Below, one piece after another: positions 1 to 10,807 of a DNA stretch of 64,000 nt (position 1 is the first letter of the stretch; each line of letters begins with the position of its first letter). Under the pieces are notes generated by a model. That model saw only the letters and a program-made list of their open reading frames with translations. It searched no databases and was not told where the DNA came from. The stretch comes from Puccinellia tenuiflora (taxonomy: Eukaryota > Streptophyta > Magnoliopsida > Poales > Poaceae): positions 858,933 through 922,932 of the forward strand of contig QRDG01000613.1 of NCBI GenBank assembly GCA_012064385.1, in the 5' to 3' direction. The position numbers and the translations under genes are program-made.

Positions 1-450
1 ACGCGTGCCTGCTATGCCCATGATGGCAAAAGGCCAATTCAGCCGATGCAGGCTATATGTCGGTCCAGCTCATGCTGCCGACATACGACTTCGGTAATGC
101 CCAAGAAGGCTAAAATCCGGTATATGATAAAGCCCATGCAGGCTATATGTCGGTCCAGCTCATGCTGCCGACATACGACTTCGGTAATGCCCAAGAAGGC
201 TAAAAACCGGTATATGATAATGCCCACGCAGGCTATATGTCGGTTCAGCTCATGCTGTTGACATACGACTTCGATAACACTCGAGTTGGCTATAAACCAA
301 CATATGACAGTGGTCATAAAGGCTATATGTCAATTCAGCCCACGCAGACAATATATATACACCGACGTAGGCCATGAAGGCTAAATGCTGATGAGACCTT
401 GCCCAGATTGGTTATATAGTTGTTCAAGCCCATGCAGGCTATGTTTCGAT
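1..450. repeat. 90-bp tandem repeat array, about 5 units
   Basis: The block GGCTATATGT recurs at 51, 141, 231 and 321, a period of 90 bp, with a more diverged unit near 410. Each unit carries a TATGTCGG...CCGACATA pair. The first three units are nearly identical and later ones decay. Such arrays are common in the 3' untranslated part of large grass Gypsy elements. The small open frames crossing the array on both strands follow from the repeat and are not genes. Confidence 0.85.
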
Positions 451-636
451 ATCAACTCTGTGATACCTAAATTGGATAGCCTATGTGCGAATCTACGATT
501 CCCACATAGCCTCGGGGACTACTGTCGGGGATGTAACCCCGGGTACCTCAGAGTTGGTAGTCTATTGGTACAGTAGAAGGAAGAGACAACAAACAAATAC
601 GTATAAGATAAAGGAAAGCAGAAGAGGGCAGCCTAA

Positions 637-1001
637 GCCGACATTGTCATGGCCCAGGCCGACATTCCAGACATTGATCCGACATAGGGTTATGTCGGCA
701 GCACCACTCCCGGGTTGACCCACCTTGGCTGCTCATCCGGCCGGGCCGATGCCCAAGTCACCATGCCGGGTAATCGCTACCACTTCGCTGCGCCCCGGGT
801 CTCGTTCGACCGACACCACCGAGCCACTTCTTCAACCGACACCCAGGCTGCCAAGATACTCCAGGCCGACATAACTTATGTCGGCTGGCCAGGTTATCCC
901 GGCCGGCTCACTCTCCGCTCCTGCGCCCGGGCCGGCATACGCAGCTCTTCATCACTCCATGACCGACATAGACGCCCATCAATGGCACGGACTATGTCGG
1001 T
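637..1001. promoter_or_regulatory. Cluster of nine DRE/CRT-like RCCGAC cores in LTR U3
   Basis: GCCGAC or ACCGAC cores occur on the + strand at 637, 658, 809, 835, 865 and 962. They occur on the - strand (as GTCGGC or GTCGGT) at 694, 880 and 996. All lie upstream of the LTR TATA at 1268. RCCGAC is the known core bound by plant DREB/CBF factors. Cold- or drought-responsive LTR transcription is only an inference. Confidence 0.5.
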
Positions 1002-1267
1002 TCTCCTCATCCACTACTCTCCATCCATGCCGGGTCCTGGGACGCTCCTAGCTCGGACCGGCATCGTCCGCTGACCAGGCAGACAGATATTCCCAGGAGA
1101 TAAAAGCAAAGGATAAGATGACGAAGACAAGGACAGAGCAGCGTGGCTACAGTGCCTATGATGTGACGACAGTACGCCTCCATGACGCGTGCGCAGTGCG
1201 GACAAGACCCCAGTAGTCATTCCATGTATAGTGCTTGTGGGCTCCATATGTCCCCTGGACTCCCCTT

Positions 1268-1272
1268 TATAA
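1268..1272 (+). promoter_or_regulatory. LTR TATA box
   Basis: TATAA in the context CCCCTTTATAAGGAGC, followed by a GC-rich leader, matches the core promoter layout of grass LTRs. The start site should lie about 30 bp downstream. Confidence 0.5.
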
Positions 1273-1670
1273 GGAGCACCAGGGGTAGCGCACAAGGGAC
1301 GGGGGATCGGGGATTCACTTCCCCAGCTCATATACGAGCTCTTCTTCCTCCTCTAGATAAACAGCTCTATGAGCAACCTTGTAGCTTCGGGATACATCAT
1401 CATATACAGAACAGACAAGCAGGAGTAGGGGTTTTACCTCCTCACGAGGGCCCCGAACCTGGGTAAACCGCGTGTGTGCTTCAACTTCTGTGCGTATTCC
1501 TGCGCATAATCCCTCTCCGAATCCTCCAGCGTCCATCGGCCCCAAACTTAAGCCTACCCCTGGGCATCCGTTGTTCACCACGACGACATGAATGGATTTA
1601 CTATTATAATACACAAGGAAGGTAAATAAAAACAAAGAAGTTGAGTTCTTATTATTCTTCTATCGTCTAA

Positions 1671-1710
1671 GAGTCGTGCGAGATGAAACTCCCATGCACG
1701 GTTTTGCATG
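1671..1710 (+). other. Group II intron domain V-like patch (organellar DNA insert?)
   Basis: The stretch begins GAGTCGTGCGAGATGAAACT and continues into CCCATGCACGGTTTT. It folds as the stem-loop-bulge-stem of group II intron domain V: GTGCGAG/CTC..GCAC with a GAAA-type loop. Canonical domain V carries an AGC triad; here it is AGT, as a C-to-T decay product would show. Plant nuclear genomes often hold plastid or mitochondrial insertions. I could not trace the flanks to a particular organellar intron. Confidence 0.35.
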
Positions 1711-3852
1711 AGAAGAGGAAACGAGCGATCTTTCTCTTCCATCTATACACCTCTTCTTTTGGCTCACGTAAAAAATGAGTTATTGTTGTTAATATATTAA
1801 GTAACCAGTATGCTGATTTGAAATAAGAAAATAAATAAATAAATATTTCCACAATTGCCGGCGTAAACATTACAATGGACAAGAAATAAATATATAGGTT
1901 AGTACATAAGAAAATATATAGTAAAATCATGTGAGTCCATATCTAATTAACCATCACTTGTAACAAATTAAAAGACAAACAGGAGGATATCTGAGTGGGT
2001 AGTTATTCAAACATTCAATTAACTAACAAGACTAGCATGCGATAATGTAACCAACAAAGCTAGTTTAAAAAAAAAAACCGTAACAAGTAGGCAGCCAATG
2101 CGGCTCCGAAACCTGGCCCGCCAAGGCCAACTGGAACTTGACAGGTGGTGCGAATCCAACAAAGCTACTGCAACCCATCCCACTTGGTACATTAGATTAT
2201 GATCAAGAATGTACATAATTACCCAGATTAGACTATACACTAGAGTGTAGTTAGGCGCCGGATCTGCTAGTGATTAAACGGCTTAGTTATCCCTCATGCC
2301 ACTCATCAATGCACGAGCCCATCTAGGATCTAAAGTAAAGCGCAGGCTTGTGAGACATTGTTTACTCCTAACTCCCTCTCATGGCCTCTTCTTCTCCGGC
2401 AAACTACGGCGGTTTCGCCCACGCGTCGCCATCTTTTATCTCAGAAGGGAAAAAAGACATAAGCTTTGCCGATCAATTAAAGGAGAAAAGGCCATAGACG
2501 TCTCGATCACCCACGGATCTGCAGCAGGAGCGAGTCCCTTAGAAATGACTGACAATGGTTGTAGGCTTGTGTAGGCATTAAGTTAACTTAAGGTGCAAAT
2601 TAGTGGGGTATCAGTACTACATTATCCTAATAATGCATTGCCCCCAATGCTACACACCTTCTTGTGGTATGGGTAAAATAAATGGGAGTACGAGAATACG
2701 CATCTCAAGCTGTTGGATATTGTTCTTTTCATGAGGGAGCCATCTTTTGATCTTTGCCTCTCCTGTACGGGCAGCTGCCACTTGTCAACTTTATCACTTC
2801 TGCCTGCCCTACCCTACAGAGATCGAAGAACCCGTGATCTACCCTCGCGGAGGACACCAGTGTCATCTTAGCCCGGGTGATGTGGATAGAGCAACTCATA
2901 GTTTACCCCAAGCATCTTGCTTTAGGGCTGCCTCATGTTCTGAAGCAATTTGGTAAGGTGCCATGGCTTTCCACCATATAAATTGGCCTGGGTGCCATGC
3001 TCGTCCTTGTGGTTCTGTGTTTATTGTACATTGTAAAATCTTTCTATCCTGTAAAGAAGATCACCAAGGCTGATTATGTACATTTGTTCGTGCGAATACA
3101 AAATTCCTAATAAGGCAACTGAAATTTATTCGACGCCGTCAATATAAATATACATTAGTACCTACTTTGGAATAAATACACATAATAATCATATGAAGAC
3201 TTCAGACCGATATCAGCACTTATACTCCTGAATAAGTTCAGATGCTTTCTAGATTGGAGCCTATGAATAGGAGTTGTACTATCTTATTCTTTATATCATG
3301 CAAATTGATAGGAAAGTGCTTAGAGATTCGTGACATGACACTCTTTACAAGAAAAGTAGAAAAGTGGTGCAGCTGGTACCATGCATGCACATAAACTTTC
3401 ACCTCTGTCTAATTAGTTCAGTAAACAATTGGAAAGAGGACCTAAGTTCACCTGAAACAATATCATACTACTCAAGTGTAGTAGTACCATATAGGAATAG
3501 CAGTACTAAACTACACAAGTAGGAGTAGTAGCAAACTAGGGTTTTATGATCTCCCTCGCAAGTGTCAAGTAATAATTAAGACCGTTAAGATGCTGCAAAC
3601 CATGTGCACATGCTATATTTTGTGTGGCAACACAGTTTTATACATCAGTAAACATATACCAATTGATATTAATAATTAGATTAATCCATGGTTATTCATA
3701 AAGTTCAGCCCAATCGATATTATGCTACTTTGCAAGTTCCCTGCAGGATTGCACCAAACTGGATAGTATATTTCATTCATGATAAATGGTACTTATTCTT
3801 TCCAGTAAGCTACTCAACTATTTTATCGTGACTTCAGCCATGATTTTGAACC

Positions 3853-3915
3853 CTCCAAACTTTCTATGTATTATGAACACTCTTATAACCTGTTGAGAAC
3901 ATAGGAAGTTTGGAG
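3853..3915. repeat. Short near-perfect hairpin
   Basis: Arm CTCCAAACTTTCTATGT at 3853-3869 pairs with ACATAGGAAGTTTGGAG at 3899-3915 with one mismatch, around a loop of about 29 nt. It could be a decayed MITE or a small-RNA-type fold. There is no evidence of function. Confidence 0.4.
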
Positions 3916-4824
3916 AAATGCCGAAAGAGCACAACCCTTATAACCTCCAAACTATTTTATCGAGACAGTTTAGTTCCCGCTGGAATACCGAAAGAGCACA
4001 AGCCAAAGGGAAATGCTAGAATGAACATAGGTATAGGGGAACAAACTTTCTAAAACTTACCCAAAAGCGTATTTAAGTTCTACACAATTCCAAATAAATC
4101 ACGCATATTCAAGCATTTTTTCTCAAAATAATATGACCGTATACTACCATCACGGAAAAGAGAAAAGGAAAATGCTAAAGTTTATGATATGTAACTCAAA
4201 TTGTAGCCTGATCATTTGTAAGTGTGCACATGTTGCATATGATCACGGTTAAGTTTCAAAATTTACGTGCACATGCTTGCATCCATTCCACACAAGCATA
4301 ATTCTTTTAGTATTTTTTGAAACTCAAATGGTGTGATTTTTTTCGAAGTTTAAATTCGACTTTATATGTACCTAGGTTCAGATATTCAAAATCCAAAGGG
4401 GTAAGAATTGTCCTATGATTGGCACCTTCTCAGTCGGCGATTGGTAGGTGCCCGATCGTGAAGATCTTCATTTGTGCATGTCTTGCATATCTGCTTTGCT
4501 TTTCTGATCTCGTCATCAGAATCAAAACTGCCATTCTTCTGCACGGAGGATCTACTATTTGACATGGGCCGACAATACGACGACCTTCGTTTTTCTTTGG
4601 GGTGTGTGCAATTTGTGTTGGTAACCAGATTAGCTGCGTATACCTTCAAGGTGGTCGTGTTACATGAAGGTCGGTGAGGGTGTCTATATCGGTCCTAGAC
4701 ACCATTGACCATTTTGAGGCAGCATCGACCGTTTTGTTCATAATGGTAATTTGCACTACAATGAATCAAAATTTGCTATGATGTCACATTGTTGGAGTGG
4801 CAGGGCAAAGAATGGTGTGAGCAC

Positions 4825-5343
4825 TGTTGAGGATATACCAAATAGGGGTGTCACCGACATGGACATATTCCAGTATACCAGGGTGGCCCACTGGTGGTAA
4901 TGGCGGCAGGCTTATCGGGCGGCCCAGTATGCTGAAGCGCAAGGAGAAGGCAAAGCCGGCTAAGGAGGATCCAAGACAAAGACCCAATAACCAGCCGCCT
5001 TGGTGCACAAGGCGAAGCCAACAAGCCGTGTTAGTTTAGGACTCCTATTACTTAGTCGGCAAGTCTTTTCCTTGTAAGCCCTAGGTCCGGCCGCCTTTAT
5101 AAGCCGGCCTACGGGAGGCCTTCGGGCAGATCGAGAGACAATCTCATAGCCTAGACAACATCTAGATACACACAACATCATTGTAACCGGCGTTTATTGC
5201 CTTATAGTGATTTATAGCAGCACGTAGGATCACGCCACCGTCGTGTGATCCGAAGCTGGGTAAACTGTGTGTAATCCCGCTATGTTCTCCCCCACCTCTT
5301 TCTACCGTCGGCGTATGGCACCCATGTTAGCGATACCTCGACA
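4825..5343 (+). repeat. 5' LTR of the Gypsy-type element
   Basis: 519 bp, TGTTGAGG to CGACA, preceded by AGCAC. A TATAA box lies at 5098-5102. It aligns throughout with 14441-14972. Open frames in it (for example 4784-5181) are copies of those in the 3' LTR and have no coding meaning. Confidence 0.85.
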
Positions 5344-5361
5344 GTTGGCACCCACCATGAG
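5344..5361 (+). promoter_or_regulatory. Primer-binding site of the Gypsy-type element
   Basis: GTTGGCACCCACCATGAG directly follows the 5' LTR. It resembles the TTGGCGCCCACCG-type primer sites of grass Gypsy elements. The exact priming tRNA was not determined. Confidence 0.6.
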
Positions 5362-5450
5362 GCAAGAGGCGTTCAGCGACGATCCGGGCGGGACCGACAT
5401 CATCATCGGTTAGATTGCATCTGACTGACTGATTCGATTCGACGTGTTCA

Positions 5451-5907
5451 TGTTGGAATTGATCTCGTCTAACAAACGAGAGAAAATAGGAGGGGTTTGA
5501 CCCCATACCTTTTCACGTGGAAGCCTTGATCGGAGGCCTCCAAACCAACAACTTTGGACCCGGTCCCCAACCCCAGCACTTGATATATAAAGAATAGGAT
5601 GGCACGTTAGAGACTAACAGAAAAGAGATAGTGCCTATCGACCCAACTACCCGATCCTAAAGTTGTGCTAAGGGGCTAGAAGACCGACGTCTACCGCAAC
5701 CACCAGGAGAGGAGTGCTGCCGGCGTCCATGGGCTTCCCTCTCGCCTCCACCTCGATTCCTTCAACGCCCTGCATCAAGCAGGCAATCCGATCTACTCCA
5801 ATCGCCTGTAAGTGCATCCCCGAAATATCTCTGATCTGATCCATTTTTCGTGTTCTAGATGGCTGTCACAATTAATCTAGTCATCTCTAGATCAAATAAG
5901 TTTAACA
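5451..5907 (+). repeat. 5' LTR of the Copia element
   Basis: 457 bp, TGTTGG to TTAACA. A TATATAA core lies at 5584-5590. It aligns with 10808-11777 once the 504-bp insertion and its duplicated 10 bp are removed. Confidence 0.85.
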
Positions 5908-5921
5908 TTGGTATCAGAGCC
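5908..5921 (+). promoter_or_regulatory. Copia primer-binding site
   Basis: TTGGTATCAGAGCC directly follows the LTR. TGGTATCAGAGC is complementary to the 3' end of plant initiator tRNA-Met, the standard Copia primer. Confidence 0.85.
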
Positions 5922-6189
5922 TATGTGATAGCACTAGAATCGTTTTGGATCTGTTTGATCAAAGTTTTAGTTGGTTAAGTTCATGTTTAGGCAATTTTAA
6001 TAATGATATGTCTCAGATTTGCCCAATTCAGCTTGCTAATTGAATAAAGTAGTCAGTATTGCCTCGGGACAGAGCCATTAAGTCAAATTAATCATGCTTT
6101 ATTAACCTAGATTGAAAGTTTAAGGTTAAGTTAATGTTCCGGTTAATTAAACATGAATCAGACCGTGGCAATCTTCAAGGTTTAACAAG

Positions 6190-8094
6190 CAATTAGAAGG
6201 AGGGGAGTACGAAATTGACACGGAAAAGAAAAATCCCCTCCTGCCCGAACCCTAGCCAAGTTCCCCATTTAGGCCGAACCCTAAATCCCAAATCAGTGAA
6301 AGAAAAGACGCAATTCTTGCGCAATTGAGATCGGTTCTTACCTAATTGAGACGCCGGACCGTCACCTCCACCTTCGGGCCCGTGCAGCACCGCAGCTGTA
6401 CGAGGGTGACGGCCCCGCAACGCCGCCAGCTCTAGACGGAGATGGCGTGCGGAAGGACGCGCTTGCGCGGTGAGTTGAGGACGATGTCGGGGCCGCCGTG
6501 CCTCACCGTCGTCGCCCGAAATGGCCGCCGGTCTGCCGGTGTGCAGTACCTCCACCCCTCGGGCTCCAGAAAGAACACGAGGACAGCGGCCAGGTTCGAC
6601 GGAATAGAGCGCGCGGGACCTTGTCCAGCGGCCACTCTACTCCGGCGAACTCAGCCACCGCGTCGGCAAGGCAAGGGGAGGCCGGCGCATCGCGCGACCG
6701 TCGCCTCTCTCTCAGTGGAGCGAAAGAATCGGGGGAGGGAGTGAGCAGAGTGAGAGTTAGAGTTAGGTTTGACCGGGTGCCCGTTTTGATCCACCGCAAA
6801 GAGACGGCCGTCCGATCTGATCTGACGGTCCATATGATGCGGGCATGTTTATGGGCTTCGGTCACGATATTGGGCCAAATTTTCAGAAGGGATGCGGTCC
6901 AAGTTAGGTTCTCTGGGCTGCAGCGGGGTTTTTTATGTCCGAATTTAGTATTTTAAGTTTCTGTATTTTTTCAGTGCATTATTTAAGTTTCTTGATTAAG
7001 TTTTTATGCACTGTTTTAAATACAGAAAATAATTGCCTAGAACAAGATTTTAAAGTTGAGCATCATTTTAAATATCAATGAATATTGAGATTTAATGTTG
7101 TTGAGTTGATATTTAATTTGAGAATGAAGAAGAATTCCTGTCTTTCTAGTTTTCGGTGCATTTTATTGAGTTTAAAGTTTTCAAATAAGGTTGTATGCAC
7201 TATTCACAAAGGAAAATGCCTGAATTTAGGGGATATAGTTCTATAAGATTAATGTAAGTCATTTCTCTTATAGAATTTTAATGATGAATGTTATGAGATG
7301 ATGTTTATTTTTAGCACAATTATGAGTATCTCTCTAAAGTTTATGGATATTTTGTTCGGAGATTTATTTGAGAATGAATTTTAAGTTGATGCCATGTTTA
7401 TGGCATTTATTATTGAGGTGATCATCTCTAATGGGTTGAAGCTACCTTAAAGAGAATGTTAAAGGTTGTGTGGCTCGTTTTTCCGCAGCGAACTATGCAG
7501 CCATAAAGTGATGAGCCATAATGCTAAAGTATTATGTCAGATGCATATGTCTTTTGACATACACTGACAGAAGGTGATGGAGGCTCAGCATGATGATTCT
7601 CTAAACAAGGACGTTTAGAGAATTTTAATGTGATATCATGGTCATAAGTTCTTATTTATTGACTACTACGAGTTTTATTATTTAGTGAGATCATGATGTA
7701 ATATCCAAATTTTGTTTGGAGAATGTTTATAATGTCATTTGCACTAAGGATGTCAATCTATTGTTTACTCAGTGAGATGTCACGATGAGAATGTTTAAAA
7801 TGAATGATACTTTTGTTATCATGTCGTTGAAAGTTTAATGATAAGTTTTGACATGTTTATTGATGTTATTGAGATAATAGTGTCAAAGTTTGATGAAAAA
7901 GATGAGTGATGAAACCAAGTGTATGATAACACATCGGATTTCATCATGTATTGGTGCTTTATGTTATGATTGGCTATTAATTTAGCATATGAGTTTGCTG
8001 ATCATTAAGAGTTTTCATTTATGAGCATATGTTTTATGGTATATGACAGTATTCTGACCAACGTTGATTATTGTCATGTCCTATTTTTGGATGA
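6190..8094. other. Non-coding interior of the Copia element
   Basis: The GC-rich block 6190-6800 is open in several frames on both strands with no consistent protein, so none is called. The following AT-rich stretch to about 8094 has no ORF. It probably represents an untranslated leader of the element. Confidence 0.4.
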
Positions 8095-8565
8095 ATGTTG
8101 CTCTTTTCCGTTTTCAACCCAACGGTGATACGGATTAGAATACGATTAGCTTGTTTTGTTTTAGATCAATTCAAGTTGATGTTTCTTAATGATGATGCTC
8201 ATAAAAGGATGTCCTTGTTTACAGCAATGGACCATAGAGAAGCGTTCAGTTATTTGAACATTGGAACTGATTTTCAAAAATGGAAGGAAAAGACTCTCTT
8301 CATGTTAGAGATTATGGACCTTCACATTGCACTATTCGAAGAGGCTCCTAGAGTTTCTATTGAGAATTCTGTTGAGGAGAAGGAAAAGAATGAGCTTAAA
8401 GCCGCTGAGTGGGAGAAGTCAAATAATGTTTCACTCATTATACTGAAGCATGTCACCTCCTCTGAGATAAAGAATAAAATTCCCGACTCAGTATATGCCA
8501 AAGAGTATTTGTCCTCCATTGAGAAATATTTTACAGATGTATTACCCGTTGAAAACGGGCTTTAA
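8095..8565 (+). pseudogene. Copia gag remnant
   Basis: The frame holds FQKWKEKTLFMLEIMDLHIA, then EEKEKNELKAAEWEKSNNVS and IPDSVYAKEYLSSIEKYF. This is the pattern of Copia gag (UBN2-type) proteins: a W-K motif, a WEKSN motif and the AKEYL..IE block. Only the N-terminal part of gag is present. No CCHC zinc knuckle follows before the stop. The upstream 40 or so residues look unrelated, so the true start is unclear. Confidence 0.6.
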
Positions 8566-9726
8566 GGGGTTTTGCTAGGAGGACAATAAAGAATAAAGCA
8601 TTAGAAGACATTTTGTTTATTTATCTAAACCTTTTGTTCTTTGTAATGAAACACTTTGAGTTGTCTTACCATGTGGTGAGAATATTTACGTCCTCGAGGA
8701 ATGAACTGTGCATTGATATGTGCCATAGCACTCTTAAGATATAAGTGAATAATGAGACCTCGTCGAATTGTGGTTATGGTTACCACATTTCGAGGGGGAG
8801 AATGGAATGTCTCATTGAATATGAGAAATAGTGAATGTTTTAATTCTCTGAGTAGGATGGAACCAACGAGAAGTCTTACTTTGGAGAATGAATGATTATA
8901 GTGAATGAAAAATCAGATGAGTGTTCTGACTCCTATTATCGAGTTGATGTGGATTTATTCTCTTATCCATATGAGAATTATGAAGCGCACACGAATGTTG
9001 AAGTGATAAGCTTGCTAATCTAATGTTGATGTGGCTCATGGTTATATTTCTGACCAACGTCGTTTATAATCATTTGTCACACACTTCGCTCAAGTGGCAA
9101 GTTTGTCAGTATCATGTAACTCATGATTATATTTCTGACCAACGTCATTTTATGATCATGTGTCGCAGCTCATGAAGTTCTTTTCCATATTCTGCCCAAC
9201 GGTGTTGTGGTTTAGAACTAAAGTGATTGTTATCGAGATTTGGATGTATTTTCCATCTTCTAAATAAAGAGATCATCGGGAAAACCTGAAGCATATGAAC
9301 ATGGATCTTAAGGATAACTCCATTAGATATTTGTTCATATGCATCAGGTAAGTTGAGAAGAAATACCTAATGCAACACTTAGTGTTGATAATCAACAATT
9401 TCCTTATGATTTCCATTGTGTGTTAATAATCATCTTAGAGGCTTCTGGCTCTAATGATGTAAAGGACTCAGTGGAGTTTCCTTAGTGAGCTGTTATGACG
9501 CTGTGTTATTGATATAACGTGTTTTGTGTTGACTAAGTTAAGATGTATGTATGACTCAACCGTAAAGTTTTGTCATACAGTTGAAGTTAACATAAGAGAT
9601 GTTGCCCAAAGAATTTCAGTTATGAAATCACACGAGCATTATGACACTCATACCATAAGACGAGGGGGAGTAAGTTTACTACCTTGTGAAGATAGAATAA
9701 TTTTGGTTAGCCAAGAAATTTTTTAT

Positions 9727-10620
9727 CTTCCATTTATGACATGAATGATCTTGGTGATGCCTCATACTTTGCTTGTATTGAGTCTCGCCAAGATACATAT
9801 CCAAAAGGAGTAAAAGTTCTATTATGATGACATACCTCGATAGAGTACGAAAGAAAAATATTATGCATTAGTACTCTGTCGCACCTGCTAATAAATTTAA
9901 GGGCAATTAAGGTTGACATTTAAGTGTCCAAGGAACCATTATGAGCTGATCAGATAATGTTAGTTCCTTACGCTTCGGCTGTCAGAAGCAATAAAAGTAT
10001 TCAAGTATGAACATGCCCTAATATGATCGGGATAATTGGCAAAGATACAAATAAGTCCAGAAATAGACCACTGGAAAGGCCGCCAAAAGTCTTGCAAATA
10101 TGCAAGGCAATAAAGTTTACATGCTCATTAGTAAGAAGTCTGGTAACCTCGTTATCGTGGGTTATTCAGACATGCCTTCTGCGAGATGTGGATATTAAAG
10201 TTTCCACGTTAAGTTACATCCACACCCTCGCATATGGAGCTATATCGTGGAAAAGCTCCAGAATGATTTTAATGGCATCAGTAATGATGCAATTTATCAT
10301 GTGGCATGTTAAGAGGCTAAAGAGCAGGTTGTATGTCAAGAAGTTTTAATCCCGAAATTACGGTGGTAGACAGCATTTCTAAACCACCTACTGCAATATG
10401 AACACGCAGTTTTCTATGCGAGTAACAACAAGTCAAATGGTGTTGCCAAAACCTTTGACAATATGTTTCGTGTTGTGAAAGATAGAATCTAGAATCAAGC
10501 CTATGATGTTAAGCATATAAATAAAATTTATATGTTTTACGGATCCGTTACTGAAGGCTTACCGCCCAATTTTAAGATTATGTTGCCGGCATGGGTTTCT
10601 GGAAAGTCTTTTGATTCTGG
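9727..10620 (+). pseudogene. Broken Copia reverse transcriptase/RNase H remnant
   Basis: Scattered frames read as decayed pol. Near 9737 DMNDLGDASYF corresponds to the RT motif before the integrated thumb. 9820-9990 gives YLDRVRKK and a PYASAV-like segment. 10023-10349 includes HTLAYGAISWKSS, the RNase H block usually written GGAISWKS. 10360-10440 gives VVDSISKP and a NNKS-like end, and near 10560 GLPPN marks the pol C-terminus. Stops and frameshifts separate the pieces, so no enzyme can be made. Integrase and protease parts were not found. Confidence 0.6.
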
Positions 10621-10807
10621 AAATAAGGACCGTTGAATAAACCAACTCCCATAAAGTATTAGTTATCCATTTCAAGATGGAAATATGTACTATAGGTACT
10701 GAGGTTTAGTGACTTTTTTCTTGTCACCGTAACACCTTACCTTGGTATGTTATTTCTATCGAGGGTGGGCTTATGATGTTTGTTATCCATACGATCAAGG
10801 GGGAGAA

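Larger units (their letters stand above)
1..1588 (+). mobile_element. 3' part of a Gypsy-like LTR retrotransposon
   Basis: The segment holds the 3' end of an element whose body lies left of the window. Positions 1-522 are internal 3' untranslated sequence with a tandem array, ending in a purine-rich tract near 511-522 (CTCGGGGACTAC). The LTR at 523-1588 begins TGTCGGGG and ends CGACGACA, so its ends are inverted (TGTCG/CGACA) in the usual TG...CA form. The 5-bp target duplication would be TGAAT at 1589-1593, but the partner lies outside. No coding domain is visible. Gypsy is inferred from the LTR style and purine tract, not from a polymerase. Confidence 0.7.
523..1588 (+). repeat. 3' LTR (1066 bp)
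   Basis: It starts directly after the purine tract with TGTCGGGG and ends CGACGACA. A TATA-like TTTATAAGG sits at 1266-1274, followed by a GC-rich transcribed part, so U3 is about 523-1265. Above the TATA are many CCGACAT/ATGTCGG motifs, annotated separately. Open frames of 94-119 aa inside it are unrelated to known proteins and overlap on both strands, so I do not call them genes. Confidence 0.7.
1589..4819. other. Intergenic sequence without a convincing gene
   Basis: Mostly AT-rich sequence with no domain-bearing ORF. Items seen are an organellar intron-like patch at 1671-1710, a 38-codon ORF at 2381-2497 (starts MASSSPANYGG, ends at TAG, no support beyond being open), a TATA-like CCATATAAATTGG near 2971-2983, and a perfect-stem hairpin at 3853-3915. 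Positions 4413-4649 are open on the minus strand without recognisable similarity. The end at 4820-4824 (AGCAC) is the left target duplication of the next element. Confidence 0.5.

Noticed and set aside
1..261. Repetitive small protein encoded by the 90-bp array
   Set aside because: The frame exists only because 90 is divisible by three. Later units lose it and no start or promoter context supports it.
6193..6956. Several overlapping ORFs of 100-150 codons on both strands
   Set aside because: They lie in a GC-rich leader of the Copia element, contradict each other in strand and frame, and show no family motif.
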